From positions 1 through 64,000 of the forward strand of contig CAVOXY010000058.1 of NCBI GenBank assembly GCA_963700515.1: DNA of 64,000 nt. Direction: 5' to 3'. Positions 46,617 through 55,801 of this stretch are shown one piece after another; within the stretch, counting starts at the first letter, position 1; the number at the start of each line of letters is the position of its first letter. Position numbers and translations under genes: made by a program. The notes below the pieces were generated by a model. It saw only the letters and a list, made by a program, of their open reading frames with translations. It was not told where the DNA came from and ran no database searches. The DNA comes from JAJRVM01 sp963700515 (GTDB lineage Bacteria > Planctomycetota > Planctomycetia > Pirellulales > Pirellulaceae).

Positions 46617-47666
46617 TCATCTAAGTCTCGCCTCTCCGTTTCTCAATTGCGTCCCCATCCTCAACGGTGGTGCAGGGCCATCGATGACCGTTGTGCCGTT
46701 GGTCAGATAGACCTCGCCGCCGGATGCACTGAGAGCAAAGCTGGCGTGATTGCTGCCTTCGCTGGTTTCGCCATCAACCCAAATCGTTAGGAAGTCACCA
46801 TCGGTTAGATTGCCCGTCGGAATCGCCCACTTGGTAAGCTCGCTGGCGCTATCGGTCAGGTACAAACCAGACAAAGATACCGAACCGGGGCCGTTGTTGT
46901 AGATTTCCACCCACGGATCGAAGTCACCCGCTTGGTCCTGTGCCGTCGTGACATTGACTGACATCAATTCGTTGAGTGCGAGGTCCGATTGCTCGGCATA
47001 ACTATCCAACACCGAAGATAGGTATTCCGCACGATCCTCGATGAAGCTGGTCAATCCGTAGATCGTCCTCATGCCCGCGTTCACATTGGTCGTCAAATTC
47101 TGCTCGAACTGCGCCGTCGTAAACTGCTTGTTTGGGTCGGCAGCGACATCGTCGCGAATCAAATCGGCCAACTCATTGATTCGAGCGGTGGCTGAGGTGA
47201 GGTCGAAGCCCTCTCGCAGCATTTCGGCGAGATCGCGAAGATACTCGGTGCTGTATTCATCGATTGCCCACAGATTCTCGGCGAGCGGTCGTGGCTGGTC
47301 CTCAACCGGCGTTCCGGGAGGCCCCATCGGAATACCCACCGGCAACCAGAACGGATCGATCTCGACAGGGTCTTGTCCTCGATCGACGAACTGAGTGAAC
47401 GTGCCAAACGACTCGTTGACATCCCAGAACAGATGAGTGAACTGGCCCGTGTCCAACTTCACCAATTCGTCGATCAACGCGCTGCACAATGTGCTGACCC
47501 CGTTCAGGTCCAGCACCAGACGGTAGGTGAGATGTTCCTCCAGAAGAAACCGAAGCTCGCCACCAAGTGCAGATGCGTCGGGTGATTTTCTGAGCGGCTC
47601 TGCAACCTTTATCCATAGCCAATTGGGGCCTCGCTCGATGTCTAACTTCCACGGAAAGGCGATCAT
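46617..47666 (-). CDS. Chimera: STAS domain fused to CotH and lamin-tail fragments
   Basis: 349 codons open. Residues 1-70 are a STAS anti-sigma-antagonist-like domain (FPWKLDIERGPNWLWIKVA, then TYRLVLDLNGVSTLCSALID), with ATG 47666 behind AAAGGACAATTCCG. At about residue 71 the text changes to FTHLFWDVNESFGTFTQFVD, a spore-coat CotH kinase piece, with DRAEYLSSVLDSYAEQ. It then becomes a lamin-tail domain (GDFDPWVEIYNNGPGSVSL, LSGLYLTDSASELTKW). It ends at RNGEARLR with no C-terminal sorting or dockerin part. A cytosolic STAS domain joined to extracellular domains makes no biological sense unless it is a rearrangement. Confidence 0.65.
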   Translation of the reverse strand: MIAFPWKLDIERGPNWLWIKVAEPLRKSPDASALGGELRFLLEEHLTYRLVLDLNGVSTLCSALIDELVKLDTGQFTHLFWDVNESFGTFTQFVDRGQDPVEIDPFWLPVGIPMGPPGTPVEDQPRPLAENLWAIDEYSTEYLRDLAEMLREGFDLTSATARINELADLIRDDVAADPNKQFTTAQFEQNLTTNVNAGMRTIYGLTSFIEDRAEYLSSVLDSYAEQSDLALNELMSVNVTTAQDQAGDFDPWVEIYNNGPGSVSLSGLYLTDSASELTKWAIPTGNLTDGDFLTIWVDGETSEGSNHASFALSASGGEVYLTNGTTVIDGPAPPLRMGTQLRNGEARLR

Positions 47667-47810
47667 CGGAATTGTCCTTTCGTGGTTCGCACTTGTGGAT
47701 AGCGGCCGTGCCGGCGCGCGTCACATGCCCGATGCGGCACGTACGGCTATGCCGACCATAAAAGGATAAACGTACAACGTGGTCGGCTTTCCACAGAAAA
47801 CACCCAATGG
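47575..47810. repeat. Direct repeat U, copy 1 (STAS head and its upstream region)
   Basis: Matches 55685-55935. Shared text includes the first 40 STAS codons, GTGGATAGCGGCCGTGCCGG and AGGATAAACGTACAACG, with roughly one difference per 10-15 bases. It marks the common upstream edge of the two related blocks. Confidence 0.75.
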
Positions 47811-47967
47811 GGGACTGCGCAGCCATTGATCCAACGGCTATTGATCCAAGCGATTCCAAGAGAAGCCGGGTATTCGTGGGGAAGGTCTCCGTAGCGTCAG
47901 TTCATTCGCCACGCATCCCTGAATAGATGGGAACTCATCCCAATTGCAGCGGGCCGTTCAAATCCTG

Positions 47968-50645
47968 CTATTCCCGAGGGACAGCGGGAGGCCCTCTTCT
48001 GAGGTCGCGATACTTTTCGGCCTGACGGCATGCCTCGTCGGCGAGGTCTTCCTGGCCGAGTTGTCTGTACACTTCGGCCAGGATTTCGTAGCCCCGTCCC
48101 AACAATCCCTGATGGGGGCCTTCTCGGCCAACCTTCTGAACGGAATGGAGCGCTGAGACTGCGGATTCCAGGAGGGAACGGGCTTCTTCCGTTTTCGCTC
48201 GTTCGGTCAACGACTCGGCCAGAGAAATCTGGATCATCGCTTTCCAGATCTTGTACGGCATGTTGTCGGGAAACCGCGACACCAATGAGGATTGCAGGCT
48301 CAGGGCCTTCCCAAGTTCGGCCTCGGCAGCAGCGGGCCGAGCCTCTTGTGTGAAGACTTTGGATAGGGCCAAGTACACTTGCACCTGGGACAAGGCGTAG
48401 ACAGGCACATTGGGGTGTTCCGCAACCAACTTCTGAGCGACGCCCAGCGCTTGACTCAATTGGTCCACTGCGGTCGTACCCGCCTCTACGTCATGCTGCG
48501 AAGCTGCCTGAAGGTAGGTCCTCACGAGGTCAGCTCGGTAAGTCGGGTTGGCCGGAAAACTCTCGACCAGTTTCTCCAGAATCTCGATCGCTCGACCCGT
48601 TTGTCTGCCTTCTCCACCATCCAGATCGATGGCTCTGGCGGGCGGCAAGTCGCGGTAGCAGCAGGCGAGCAAGTGTTGGTAATCGGGGATTGTCGGCTGC
48701 TCCTCGACCAGTGTTTCAAGCAGCTCCACGGCACGCCGCAGATACTGCTCGCTTTCTTCCCGCTCATAAGGGTCAGGCGGCGGTCCCGGGCCGCCGGGGC
48801 CCAGTTCCCAGAAGGGATCATCGAGCGGCGGCCCATCCGAGAGCATCTCGTGCGGCCCGTCAAACTCGAAGTCCCATGGGTCGCCAGCTGGCGGCGGCGG
48901 AGCAGCGAACATCATATGGGGCGGACCACTCCCTTGCCCCAGCGAGTAGCACGTGCGGGCCATTTCGAAACGGAGGGCTGGTGATGCTCCCGCGGTCTGC
49001 GCAACCTGGTCGAGTGTTTCCAGGGCCTGGAGGTGGAACGGTCGACTCTCGGTCGGCGAGCCGGCCGGGATCTGCAACTCCCCGAGGCTGTTGTAGATCC
49101 GGGCAATCTCTACGGCGACGCCGCTGTCGGACGGATCATGCTCCTCGATCTGGCGGTACGTATCGATTGCGGTGAGGTAGGCAGCCTCGGCCTGTTCGAA
49201 TTGCCCGAGCGCTGCACGGATGTCGCCGACGCGCCGGTTCGCATCGGCACTCTTGCCGCGAAACGCCGGATCGCCACCGCCGTGGGCGGCGAGTTCATCA
49301 TAGAAGACGAGCAGACGCTCCAATAGCGAAGCCGCCTCTTTGGACAAGACCGGCTGCACAGTGGCTTGGATACTGCCACCCGTCGTATCGTCGAGTGACA
49401 TATCGGCAAATGCGGATATTCGATCGGGAGCAAACTGCTCGAAGATGTCGTCGAGAGCCTCTAACGCGAGACCAGAGGTCGCGTCCGCCTTGCGTCGCTG
49501 CACAAGCTCACCGTCCAAGGCCTTGTTGGTCAGGATGTAGCCAATGCTCGTCACAATGGCCACCAAGACCAACAAGCCAAGCGCGGTTGCCGTCAGTCCG
49601 GCAACGGCAGGATTCCGTCGGCACCACCGCCAAAGGTGCTCCACGGACGAGACACGACGGGCACGGATCGGCCGATCGTCCAGGAATCGTCGCAGATCGT
49701 CAGCCATTTCTTCGGCAGATTGGTAGCGATGCGCTGGTTCCCGGGCGACCGCCTTCATGACAATCGTCTCCAGGTCGCGAGGGATTCCCGCTGCCACGAC
49801 GGCAAGTCTCGGAGGCGGCTCCTCGGCAATCTTCCGCATGAGGCTACTAGCGTCGGGAGCTTCGTAGGGTGGTCGCAGAGCAAGCATCTCGTACAGCGTC
49901 AAGCCCAAGCTGCAAACGTCGCTCCGCGCGTCTGCCTCACCCCGGAACCGTTCCGGTGCCATGTAACGAAGTGTACCGACAATGTCGCCGATTTGGCTGA
50001 CCGAATCGTCCTGCATCGCCTTGGCCAGCCCGAAATCGGTCACCCACGCAATGCCGTGCCGGTCCATAATCAGGTTGGAGGGCTTGATGTCACGATGCAG
50101 CACGTCCCGCTCGTGGGCATGGCGCAGAGCGTCGGCCACCTGAACCCCAATACGAGCCACGTTACGCCAGTACGTCGGGCCGATGTGAAACAAATCCGTC
50201 AGATCGGTCGGTAGTCCCGTGCGGGGCAATGACGGATCGGGGCTGACCGCGTCGGCTGAGGTTGTCCTTTCGTCAAAATCGTCCGTTGGTGCTTCGGCAA
50301 GCAGGGCGTTCGGTTTCCCTGCCAAACGGTCAGCTTGCTTCCCACCGGACAGGGAACTGCTTTGTTCTTCCGTATGTTCGATGTTGCTGTCGACCAGCAT
50401 CCGAGCCGCATCCGCCGCTTCCGCAAGGCGTTTCGTTGAGCCACTCCCCGGCGGGGCGGCAAGGCCGTCTGCTTCTCCCGATTTCGAGCGTCGGGATCTG
50501 CCGAGTCGCAGCAGGACTTCGTCGAGCCCGACGCCTGCAATCAATTGCATCACGATGTAGTGATAGTCGCCTTCCTCACCGACTCCAAAGACGGGGACAA
50601 TGTTCGTGTGATGCAACCCGGCAGCAATCTGTGCTTCGCCTTGGG
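47968..50645 (-). pseudogene. Ser/Thr protein kinase with TPR tail, 5'-truncated (no ATP loop)
   Basis: Kinase-like sequence starts at EAQIAAGLHHTNIVPVFGVG (helix C) near 50640. The glycine-rich loop and lysine strand are absent. The rest is good: VLHRDIKPSNLIMDRHG, WVTDFGLAKAM, LRYMAPERFRGEADARSDV. Then the membrane helix AGLTATALGLLVLVAIVTSI and a long TPR-rich tail of about 500 residues with an unusual Pro/Gly/acidic insert (GDPWDFEFDGPHEMLSDG, GPGGPGPPPDPYERE). Reading frame intact to 47968. Upstream codons before EAQ are antisense of the flavoprotein junction. It cannot bind ATP normally. Confidence 0.8.
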
Positions 50646-50655
50646 TCTTCCGGCC

Positions 50656-51790
50656 AGACTCCGTTCGCCAAGGGAATATTCGCCTACGACCCAAGCACGA
50701 CCGAAGTGAGCCTGGATGAATTCGTCGACACGGTCTCCCGATCGGCCCTGGGAACGAACAATCCGGTCTACACCCGGCAGATGGCCGAGCATTCACTCGC
50801 CCGGGTCAACGAACTTCGGCAGTGGGGATTCTTCGACTCGCCCCTTTACTTCAATAGCTTCAGCAAACCGATTCGAGAGCGAAAGATCCCGGTCATCGAG
50901 CGGGTCATGCTGACCCATCTGATCAAGGAGAAGGGTCGCATCGCGGGAGCTGCGGGTTTCAGTGTGGACGAGGAGAAGGTCCACTTCTTCAGGGCCAAGA
51001 GCGTCATCCTCTGCACCGGGGCGGGAGGCTTCAAACCCAACGGCTTCCCGATCTGCGACCTCACCCACGACGGCACGATCATGGCGTACAACATCGGCGC
51101 CAAAGTGACCGGCAAGGAGTGGAACGATGGGCACATCGGCCAGGCCACCAACCCAGCCGCCTGCTACGACGGTTGGCATGGGATGTTCGATCGAAAGCCG
51201 AGCACAACCAGCGTGGAAATACATCACGACCTGGGCGTGGATGTCAATTACGTGGCTTACCAGGCCGGAAACCCCTTGAAGATGGGACCTCCGGGATCGG
51301 AAGGGAAGTCGAACGTTGCTGGCGGCCCCTACAGGCCGGCGGAATTCGATCGGCAAGGCCCCCCGCCAGGCGGCGACGAAGGCAGCAGACCGCCAGGAGG
51401 TCGACAGGGTGGACCTCCCGAAGGTGGACCTCCTCCCGGCGGCGGCCCACGAATAGGTGGAGGACCTCCTGGAATGCAAGGCTCCGCCGTCGGCGGTTCT
51501 TCCGCCGGCATGGCGATCCACAAATCCGAGGGACTCGTGCCAATCAACGACAAATGCGAGTCCAATATCCCCGGCCTGTACGCGGCCGGCGACGCCTTGG
51601 GTTCCTACATGGCCGGCGGGATCTATACACAGATCGGCTCCTCATTGGCTGGCTCCGCCGTCCAAGGCGCAGTCGCCGCCGAAGCCGCTGCCGAATACTG
51701 CAAACATCTGGAATTGCCCGCCATCTCGTCGAAGAAGAGGGAACTCATTCAAAGCGAAATCCTGGCGCCGCTAAGACGGGAATCCTCCAC
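50656..51790 (+). pseudogene. FAD-dependent flavoprotein (fumarate reductase / succinate dehydrogenase type), both ends lost
   Basis: Open from about 50656: GIFAYDPSTTEVSLDEFV, VYTRQMAEHSLARVNELRQ, KSVILCTGAGGFKPNG, AYNIGAKVTGKEWNDGH and near the end NIPGLYAAGDALGSYMAG (FAD-binding GD). The N-terminal GxGxxG is missing. A low-complexity insert (GPPPGGDEGSRPPGG to RIGGGPPGMQGS) occupies about 45 residues before AVGGSSAGMAIHKSEG. The 3' end passes into direct repeat R near 51783. Its 5' break faces the kinase break nose to nose. A shorter copy is at 58193-58481. Confidence 0.75.
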
Positions 51791-52535
51791 AAGAACGCCA
51801 AGCATTCATCCGATTAGCGCACTTCGGCACACCCAGCGCGACAGAGTCCGCGTGCGGCGATTCTCGGTTCTTCATCGTCGCGGTCACAACTCTGCCACTT
51901 CACCATATTGATGGCCGGACGGTTGATGATTTGACCGACATTTGCGTGCACGTGTGGTCCACCCCCGAGTTGCCAGAACCGATGGCGTCGCTCGATTTTC
52001 CAGAGAGGGGGTAGCGCCCAAATTTTGACAACACAGCGGCGTTGGCCACCTGGAACGTTGGACGCGTATGTCGCCCCGACCTCGGAAGTTTTGGCGTGAT
52101 CAAGACCTTCAGATGTCGCCCCCACCCGAGCGTCTGAAGGCAGCTTGCGGGGACGCGTCAGTGACGTTGATTGGAAGCGGTTGGGGCGGCGACGACTAGT
52201 TGAAGGTATGGTCGAATTGATGACGCGGGGTCGGTCCTTTCGACCATGAGCGAAGATCGTCCTAGCGCACGTTGGCCTACCCGAACTGGGTCATTGACAG
52301 CACCACGGCAGGGCCCCGATTGACTGATCTTGATCAGGTGCGTCCCTCTTTCCTTGTGCTACAGGGGCTCCTTCGCGCGAACCGAAAAATCCCTTACAAT
52401 TTCGAGGTTGAGTAGCGGATGCGGTCGGTGAGAATGGGCGAAACAGCCGCGGTTTTCTGCCAATGGAAGGTGTTCGCGGTGCCCTAAGAGATTGGGGCAA
52501 AAGAAGTTACAATCAGGTCCCCGTAGCCCAATTGG
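51783..52535. repeat. Direct repeat R, copy 1
   Basis: 753 bp matching 58609-59361 at a constant offset of 6826 with no net indel. Only a few substitutions were noticed (for example GTCGGTCC/GTCGGGCC near 52232, CCTAGCGCA/CCTTGCGCA near 52262). It starts CCTCCACAAGAACGCC and ends with the first 19 bases of tRNA-Arg. It carries the leader L1 module (52380-52463). No transposase, terminal inverted repeat or convincing gene is present inside. Confidence 0.9.
52517..52535 (+). other. tRNA-Arg 5' fragment at the end of repeat R copy 1
   Basis: GTCCCCGTAGCCCAATTGG with upstream GTTACAATCAG, identical to the first 19 bases and flank of the tRNA at 59343. After GG the sequence switches to CTTCCGCGACGCAGC. 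No tRNA can be made here. Confidence 0.9.
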
Positions 52536-52802
52536 CTTCCGCGACGCAGCTCAAGAAACCCCGTTTTCTGCGGCATTTTCAGGGATCTTCGCGATTCTGC
52601 GACCTGCAATCTCCTGCACGATCCTGCAGTCTCCTGCCGTCTTTTTCTGCCAGGTTTTCTGCCACGCGACTGTCGACGTAAGTTCGGGCAAGAGAACTAT
52701 CATTCTACCGCCAATGTCCGTTGGCGTACCCCGATGCGCTGTAATTCGACACACGGTGTGACTTGAGTTCGAACAGCACAATCGTCAACCAGTGGACCCC
52801 AG

Positions 52803-52844
52803 GTCGATTTCCCGTGGCTCTTAACGTCAATCGCGATACAATAA
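52803..52844 (+). promoter_or_regulatory. Candidate promoter of the VapC cassette
   Basis: GGTCGATTTCCCGTGGC, then AACGTCAATCGCGA and TACAAT at 52837-52842, 119 bp before the antitoxin ATG. Aligns without gaps to the module at 40755-40796. Confidence 0.5.
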
Positions 52845-52960
52845 ACAATAATACGGATAGAAGCAGTCCCCGGATATTGATTAAGGGAGGTTTCGGATCG
52901 CCGGCTGATATCCTTTTCGTTTTGGCACAACTGACGGTGATGGCATAAGGGAGAGCGAAC

Positions 52961-53152
52961 ATGACGGACACCTTCGAAGCCAGGCTTGCCAAGCTTGAGC
53001 AGGAAGTGGCCATGCTCAAAGCCAAGGAGGTGCAGGACAAATCCAATTGGATTTCGGAGATCACCGGTTCGTTCGGAGATGATGCGGATTTCGAGGAGAT
53101 TGTGCGACTTGGCAAAGAACTACGTGACGCGGAACCACCCGAAGGGGATTAG
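52961..53152 (+). CDS. Small antitoxin of the VapC cassette
   Basis: 63 residues, ATG 52961 behind AAGGGAGAGCGAAC. Two helical parts: a heptad-type N-terminus (FEARLAKLEQEVAMLKAKEV) and an acidic C-terminus (DDADFEEIVRLGKELRDAE), as in short antitoxins that cover a PIN toxin. The gap to the toxin start is 3 bp. Identity as antitoxin rests mainly on position. Confidence 0.7.
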   Translation: MTDTFEARLAKLEQEVAMLKAKEVQDKSNWISEITGSFGDDADFEEIVRLGKELRDAEPPEGD

Positions 53153-53155
53153 TCC

Positions 53156-53587
53156 GTGTTTATTCTTGATTCGGATCATCTGAGCATTCTGCAGCGTCAG
53201 GGGCCCGCCAGCGAATATCGCAACTTGGCAAATCGCATCGCCGCGTATTCCGCAACGCATTTCTACGTGACCATCGTTTCCTTTCATGAGCAAGTGAATG
53301 GCTGGACCGCATATGTGGCACGAGCAAAGGATTCCGCCGGTCTCGTGCATGGCTACCGCCGACTAGAAGGCATCTTGTCGGACTTCGCCCGTGCGCAGGT
53401 TCTGCCCTTCAGTACAGCGGCGGCAGACATCTACGATGATTTGAGACGAAGGCGAATTCGGGTGGGCCCCATGGATCTGCGCATTGCCTCGATTGCGATT
53501 GCCAACCAGATGACCGTACTTACCAGAAATGCCGTCGACTTCCAGCGCGTGCCAAACTTGTCGTTCGAGGATTGGACGTTGAGTTAG
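53156..53587 (+). CDS. VapC-type PIN-domain toxin
   Basis: 143 residues from GTG 53156 with AAGGGG upstream. The PIN active-site acids are seen in FILDSDHLSILQRQ, in the VSFHEQVNGW region (Glu), in VGPMDLRIASIAIANQ (Asp) and in LTRNAVDFQRVPNL. These are all the conserved blocks of VapC RNases. Coupled to the preceding small gene. Apparently complete and functional. Confidence 0.87.
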   Translation: MFILDSDHLSILQRQGPASEYRNLANRIAAYSATHFYVTIVSFHEQVNGWTAYVARAKDSAGLVHGYRRLEGILSDFARAQVLPFSTAAADIYDDLRRRRIRVGPMDLRIASIAIANQMTVLTRNAVDFQRVPNLSFEDWTLS

Positions 53588-53717
53588 CAGAAACGTGGGC
53601 CGCCACGTGACGATCGAAGACTGTATCAATTGTTGTGCGTCCGTCGTGCGACGGGTATTTTGCGGGGGCTTCAGATCCGCCAGCCGGAAACGGTCCGCGT
53701 CGCACACGCCCACTGCC

Positions 53718-53935
53718 GGCAGTTCGAGCGATTATCAGAGAGATACTTCGACTCCGATCGCGAGTGCATTGCGATGTTTCGCCGGATCTGCGACGTAGTC
53801 GCCGAGCGAAAGATGCGGTTCTATCCGCATCTGAATGTCACCATCCTTGACGTGCACTTCACCCGCGAATCTGCCACCTCCCTCTATTTCGAAGTGGCCT
53901 ACTCGATCGCACAGCCCACAGTTCTATGTGCGTAA
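53718..53935 (+). pseudogene. Truncated copy (P3) of the three-copy unknown family
   Basis: Matches the C-terminal 70 residues of the 32019-32483 gene: CRQFERLSERYFDSDREC, RICDVVAERKMRFYPHLN, TILDVHFTRESATSLYFEVA. The N-terminal half is replaced by unrelated sequence from 53590. Downstream similarity continues about 30 bp past the stop (TCAT-GGTGGTCAC), so the duplicated unit was larger than the gene. Confidence 0.75.
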
Positions 53936-54105
53936 TCGGCCTCATCGGTGGTCACGTGCTCCCACATCTCACACTGGTGCAGCCAAATGGGATTCGCGTT
54001 GCGCGCGATGACGTCGTCGACCGGCAAGTCCTCGATCAGTTGTGGGCGGCGTACTCGTTTCTGCTCGGCGTGCCTTATCAATCATCCTTGGGTTTTGTCC
54101 CAACA

Positions 54106-54168
54106 CATTAAGAAGGTCTCTGGACTGGCTCCAGGTGACTTTCGCCGCCGCGAACTCCAGGCCCAGTA
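54106..54168 (+). pseudogene. Second copy of the AraC C-terminal remnant
   Basis: KVSGLAPGDFRRRELQAQ before TAA, matching 42102-42164. Continues directly into the copied stub of the Gly-rich gene on the other strand. Confidence 0.75.
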
Positions 54169-54179
54169 AGCCACACCCC

Positions 54180-54510
54180 GATAACTTTCAACCTTCCGCG
54201 TTGAACCCGAACAGCACATCCATCACCTGCCAGGACAAGTCGGTGAGGATGGAAACGGTGACAGTTCGTATTCACATGCCGGCGCAAGAGTGATGAAATC
54301 GCTGGGAGCAATCGTGACCGTCTTCTCTTTCCCGCGACCGCTCAACCAGCACTTGCTGCCGGTCAGGACGCCAAAGAGAACGACATTCTGCGGCACTGTC
54401 AATCTCCAAGGTGCCGTCAGCGTCATACTTCCCGCAAAACTGATGGGGAGCGGGAAGGTGGCAAGGAGTACTGTGAGCGGATCGAGTTCGGGACGTGTTA
54501 TCCGGTTCAT
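54180..54510 (-). pseudogene. Joined stubs: AraC N-terminus fused to the end of the Gly-rich gene
   Basis: From 54510: MNRITRPELDPLTVLLATF, WRLTVPQNVVLFGVLTGSK and ITLAPACEYEL, i.e. the first 87 residues of the 43026-43985 regulator, then an abrupt switch to SPFPSSPTCPGR, the reading of the Gly-rich gene's last codons. Relative to the 42-44 kb locus, about 1.49 kb (42246-43735) is missing. The join shares GGTG on both sides. Confidence 0.8.
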
Positions 54511-54608
54511 AATCCACAACGTGGCAATCGGGAAGTGTCACTCCCTGCTATGGAGGTAGCTTTTTGCCTTCTCCGCCAAGCCTTTGCCGTCCGCAGACAG
54601 ACCGATCC

Positions 54609-55801
54609 TCAGTGTGCGGCATCGGCAGTTACGCAGTACAAACAGCGCCCCGATCGCAGCAACAGTCGTCCGTCCGCAATCGCCGGCGTGCCGCTGAAGT
54701 CACTCTCGTCAGACTCCAGGCGGTTGTGAGCCAGGATTTCAAACGCGGGCTTGGCGGGCAAGGCGAATGTGCCGCTCCAACGACTGACGACGTACAACCG
54801 GTCACCGGCCAGAATAGGCGAGGCGTACACGGGCCGTCCGCTGGTGTTCAAGCCGGGGACGCGCTCGCGGTAAACAGTCTCGCCTGTCTTGGCATCCAGG
54901 CAATGCGCCTGGCCACGGTCGTCGATCCAGTAGAGGAAGCCGTCATGTAGCAGCGGTGTTGCGACGTAGGAACTCTCGCGTGTGAACCACAGCATGTGCG
55001 AGTCCGTTACATCGCCTTGCCCCCCGGCACGCAGGGCGTGGCCGCCTGCGGAGCGATAGCCTCCGAATGCATAGACGATTCCGTCATGGGCCACGACCGT
55101 CGGACAGACGTTACCCGTCAGTTTTGTTTCAGCGTACCACTGCAACTTGCCCGTGTCGGAGTTCAGTCCCCACACTTCGCCAGGTACGGAGATCACCAAT
55201 TCCGTGGTCCCGTCCGGCAACTCAACTAAGGTCGGTGTGCTGTAGGTTAGTTCCAAAGATGCGGCTTCTGCCTTCCAGACCTCCCTCCCGCTCTGCTTGT
55301 CCAGAGCGAGAATCGATCGGCTTACATCGTCGGCAAACATGTCGAGCAGATCATCTAAGTCAGATGGCTGGTTAAGCGTGGTATTGCTCAGCAACTCGTC
55401 AAAGGCGGTGTGACGCAGCCGCTCAAAGGCATGCGAATCGTGCAGCCTGTTTTGTTCTTCCAGAGAGGGGTGTAGATCGGCATCGTATTGGGCTGCGATG
55501 CTGACGGTAGTTGACGGCTCTTGTTCCTCGGAAACCGAGTCGGATTGGAGGGACTGGTCCAGCGGGGACGTAAGCCCGTATGCAACAACGTAGGAAGCCA
55601 ATTGAGCAATCGACGTAGCTTCTCCTTCAGCTTCGCCCTCCGTGACTGAGTTCAAGTAATTGATAACGATAAGGACAGAAGAAACCGAAGCGCGCCACCA
55701 AGTGCAGACGCGTCGGGTGATTTTCTGGGCGACTCTGCAACCTTTATCCATAGCCAATTGGGGCCTCGCTCGATGTCTAATTTCCACGGACAGGCGATCA
55801 T
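54609..55801 (-). CDS. Chimeric ORF: STAS head, dockerin-type tail, PQQ-propeller end
   Basis: About 397 codons in one frame from ATG 55801. Residues 1-38 are the STAS start (CPWKLDIERGPNWLWIKVA) as at 47666. From about residue 43 comes the C-terminal end of a giant exported dockerin protein (VLIVINYLNSVTEGEAEG, ASYVVAYGLTSPLDQS, DLDDLLDMFADDV). From about residue 160 comes the distal PQQ propeller (SRSILALDKQSGREVWKAEA) to the same end as the 44084 gene. All three parts are in frame despite belonging to unrelated proteins. Whether it is expressed is unknown. Confidence 0.7.

Larger units (their letters stand above)
52380..52845 (+). repeat. Leader repeat copy B
   Basis: L1 (GAACCGAAAAATCCC to GCCGCGGTTTTCTGCC), tRNA fragment (52517-52535), a diverged spacer, L2 (CCTGCAATCTCCTGCACG to CAGGTTTTCTGCCACG, 52604-52667), L3 (CTGTCGACGTAAGTTCGGG to CAATCGTCAACCAGTGG, 52671-52796) and the promoter module with TACAAT at 52837-52842. 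L1 and L2 match copy A, L3 matches copy D almost perfectly. It precedes the antitoxin/VapC pair. Confidence 0.85.

Noticed and set aside
50262..50655. N-terminal extension of the flavoprotein frame
   Set aside because: These codons are the antisense of the kinase and show no flavoprotein similarity; real similarity starts near 50656.
30051..53587. Leader repeats as integron attC sites
   Set aside because: No integron integrase was recognised, the copies do not fold into an obvious attC hairpin with the core site, and spacing between cassettes is kilobases, not a packed array.
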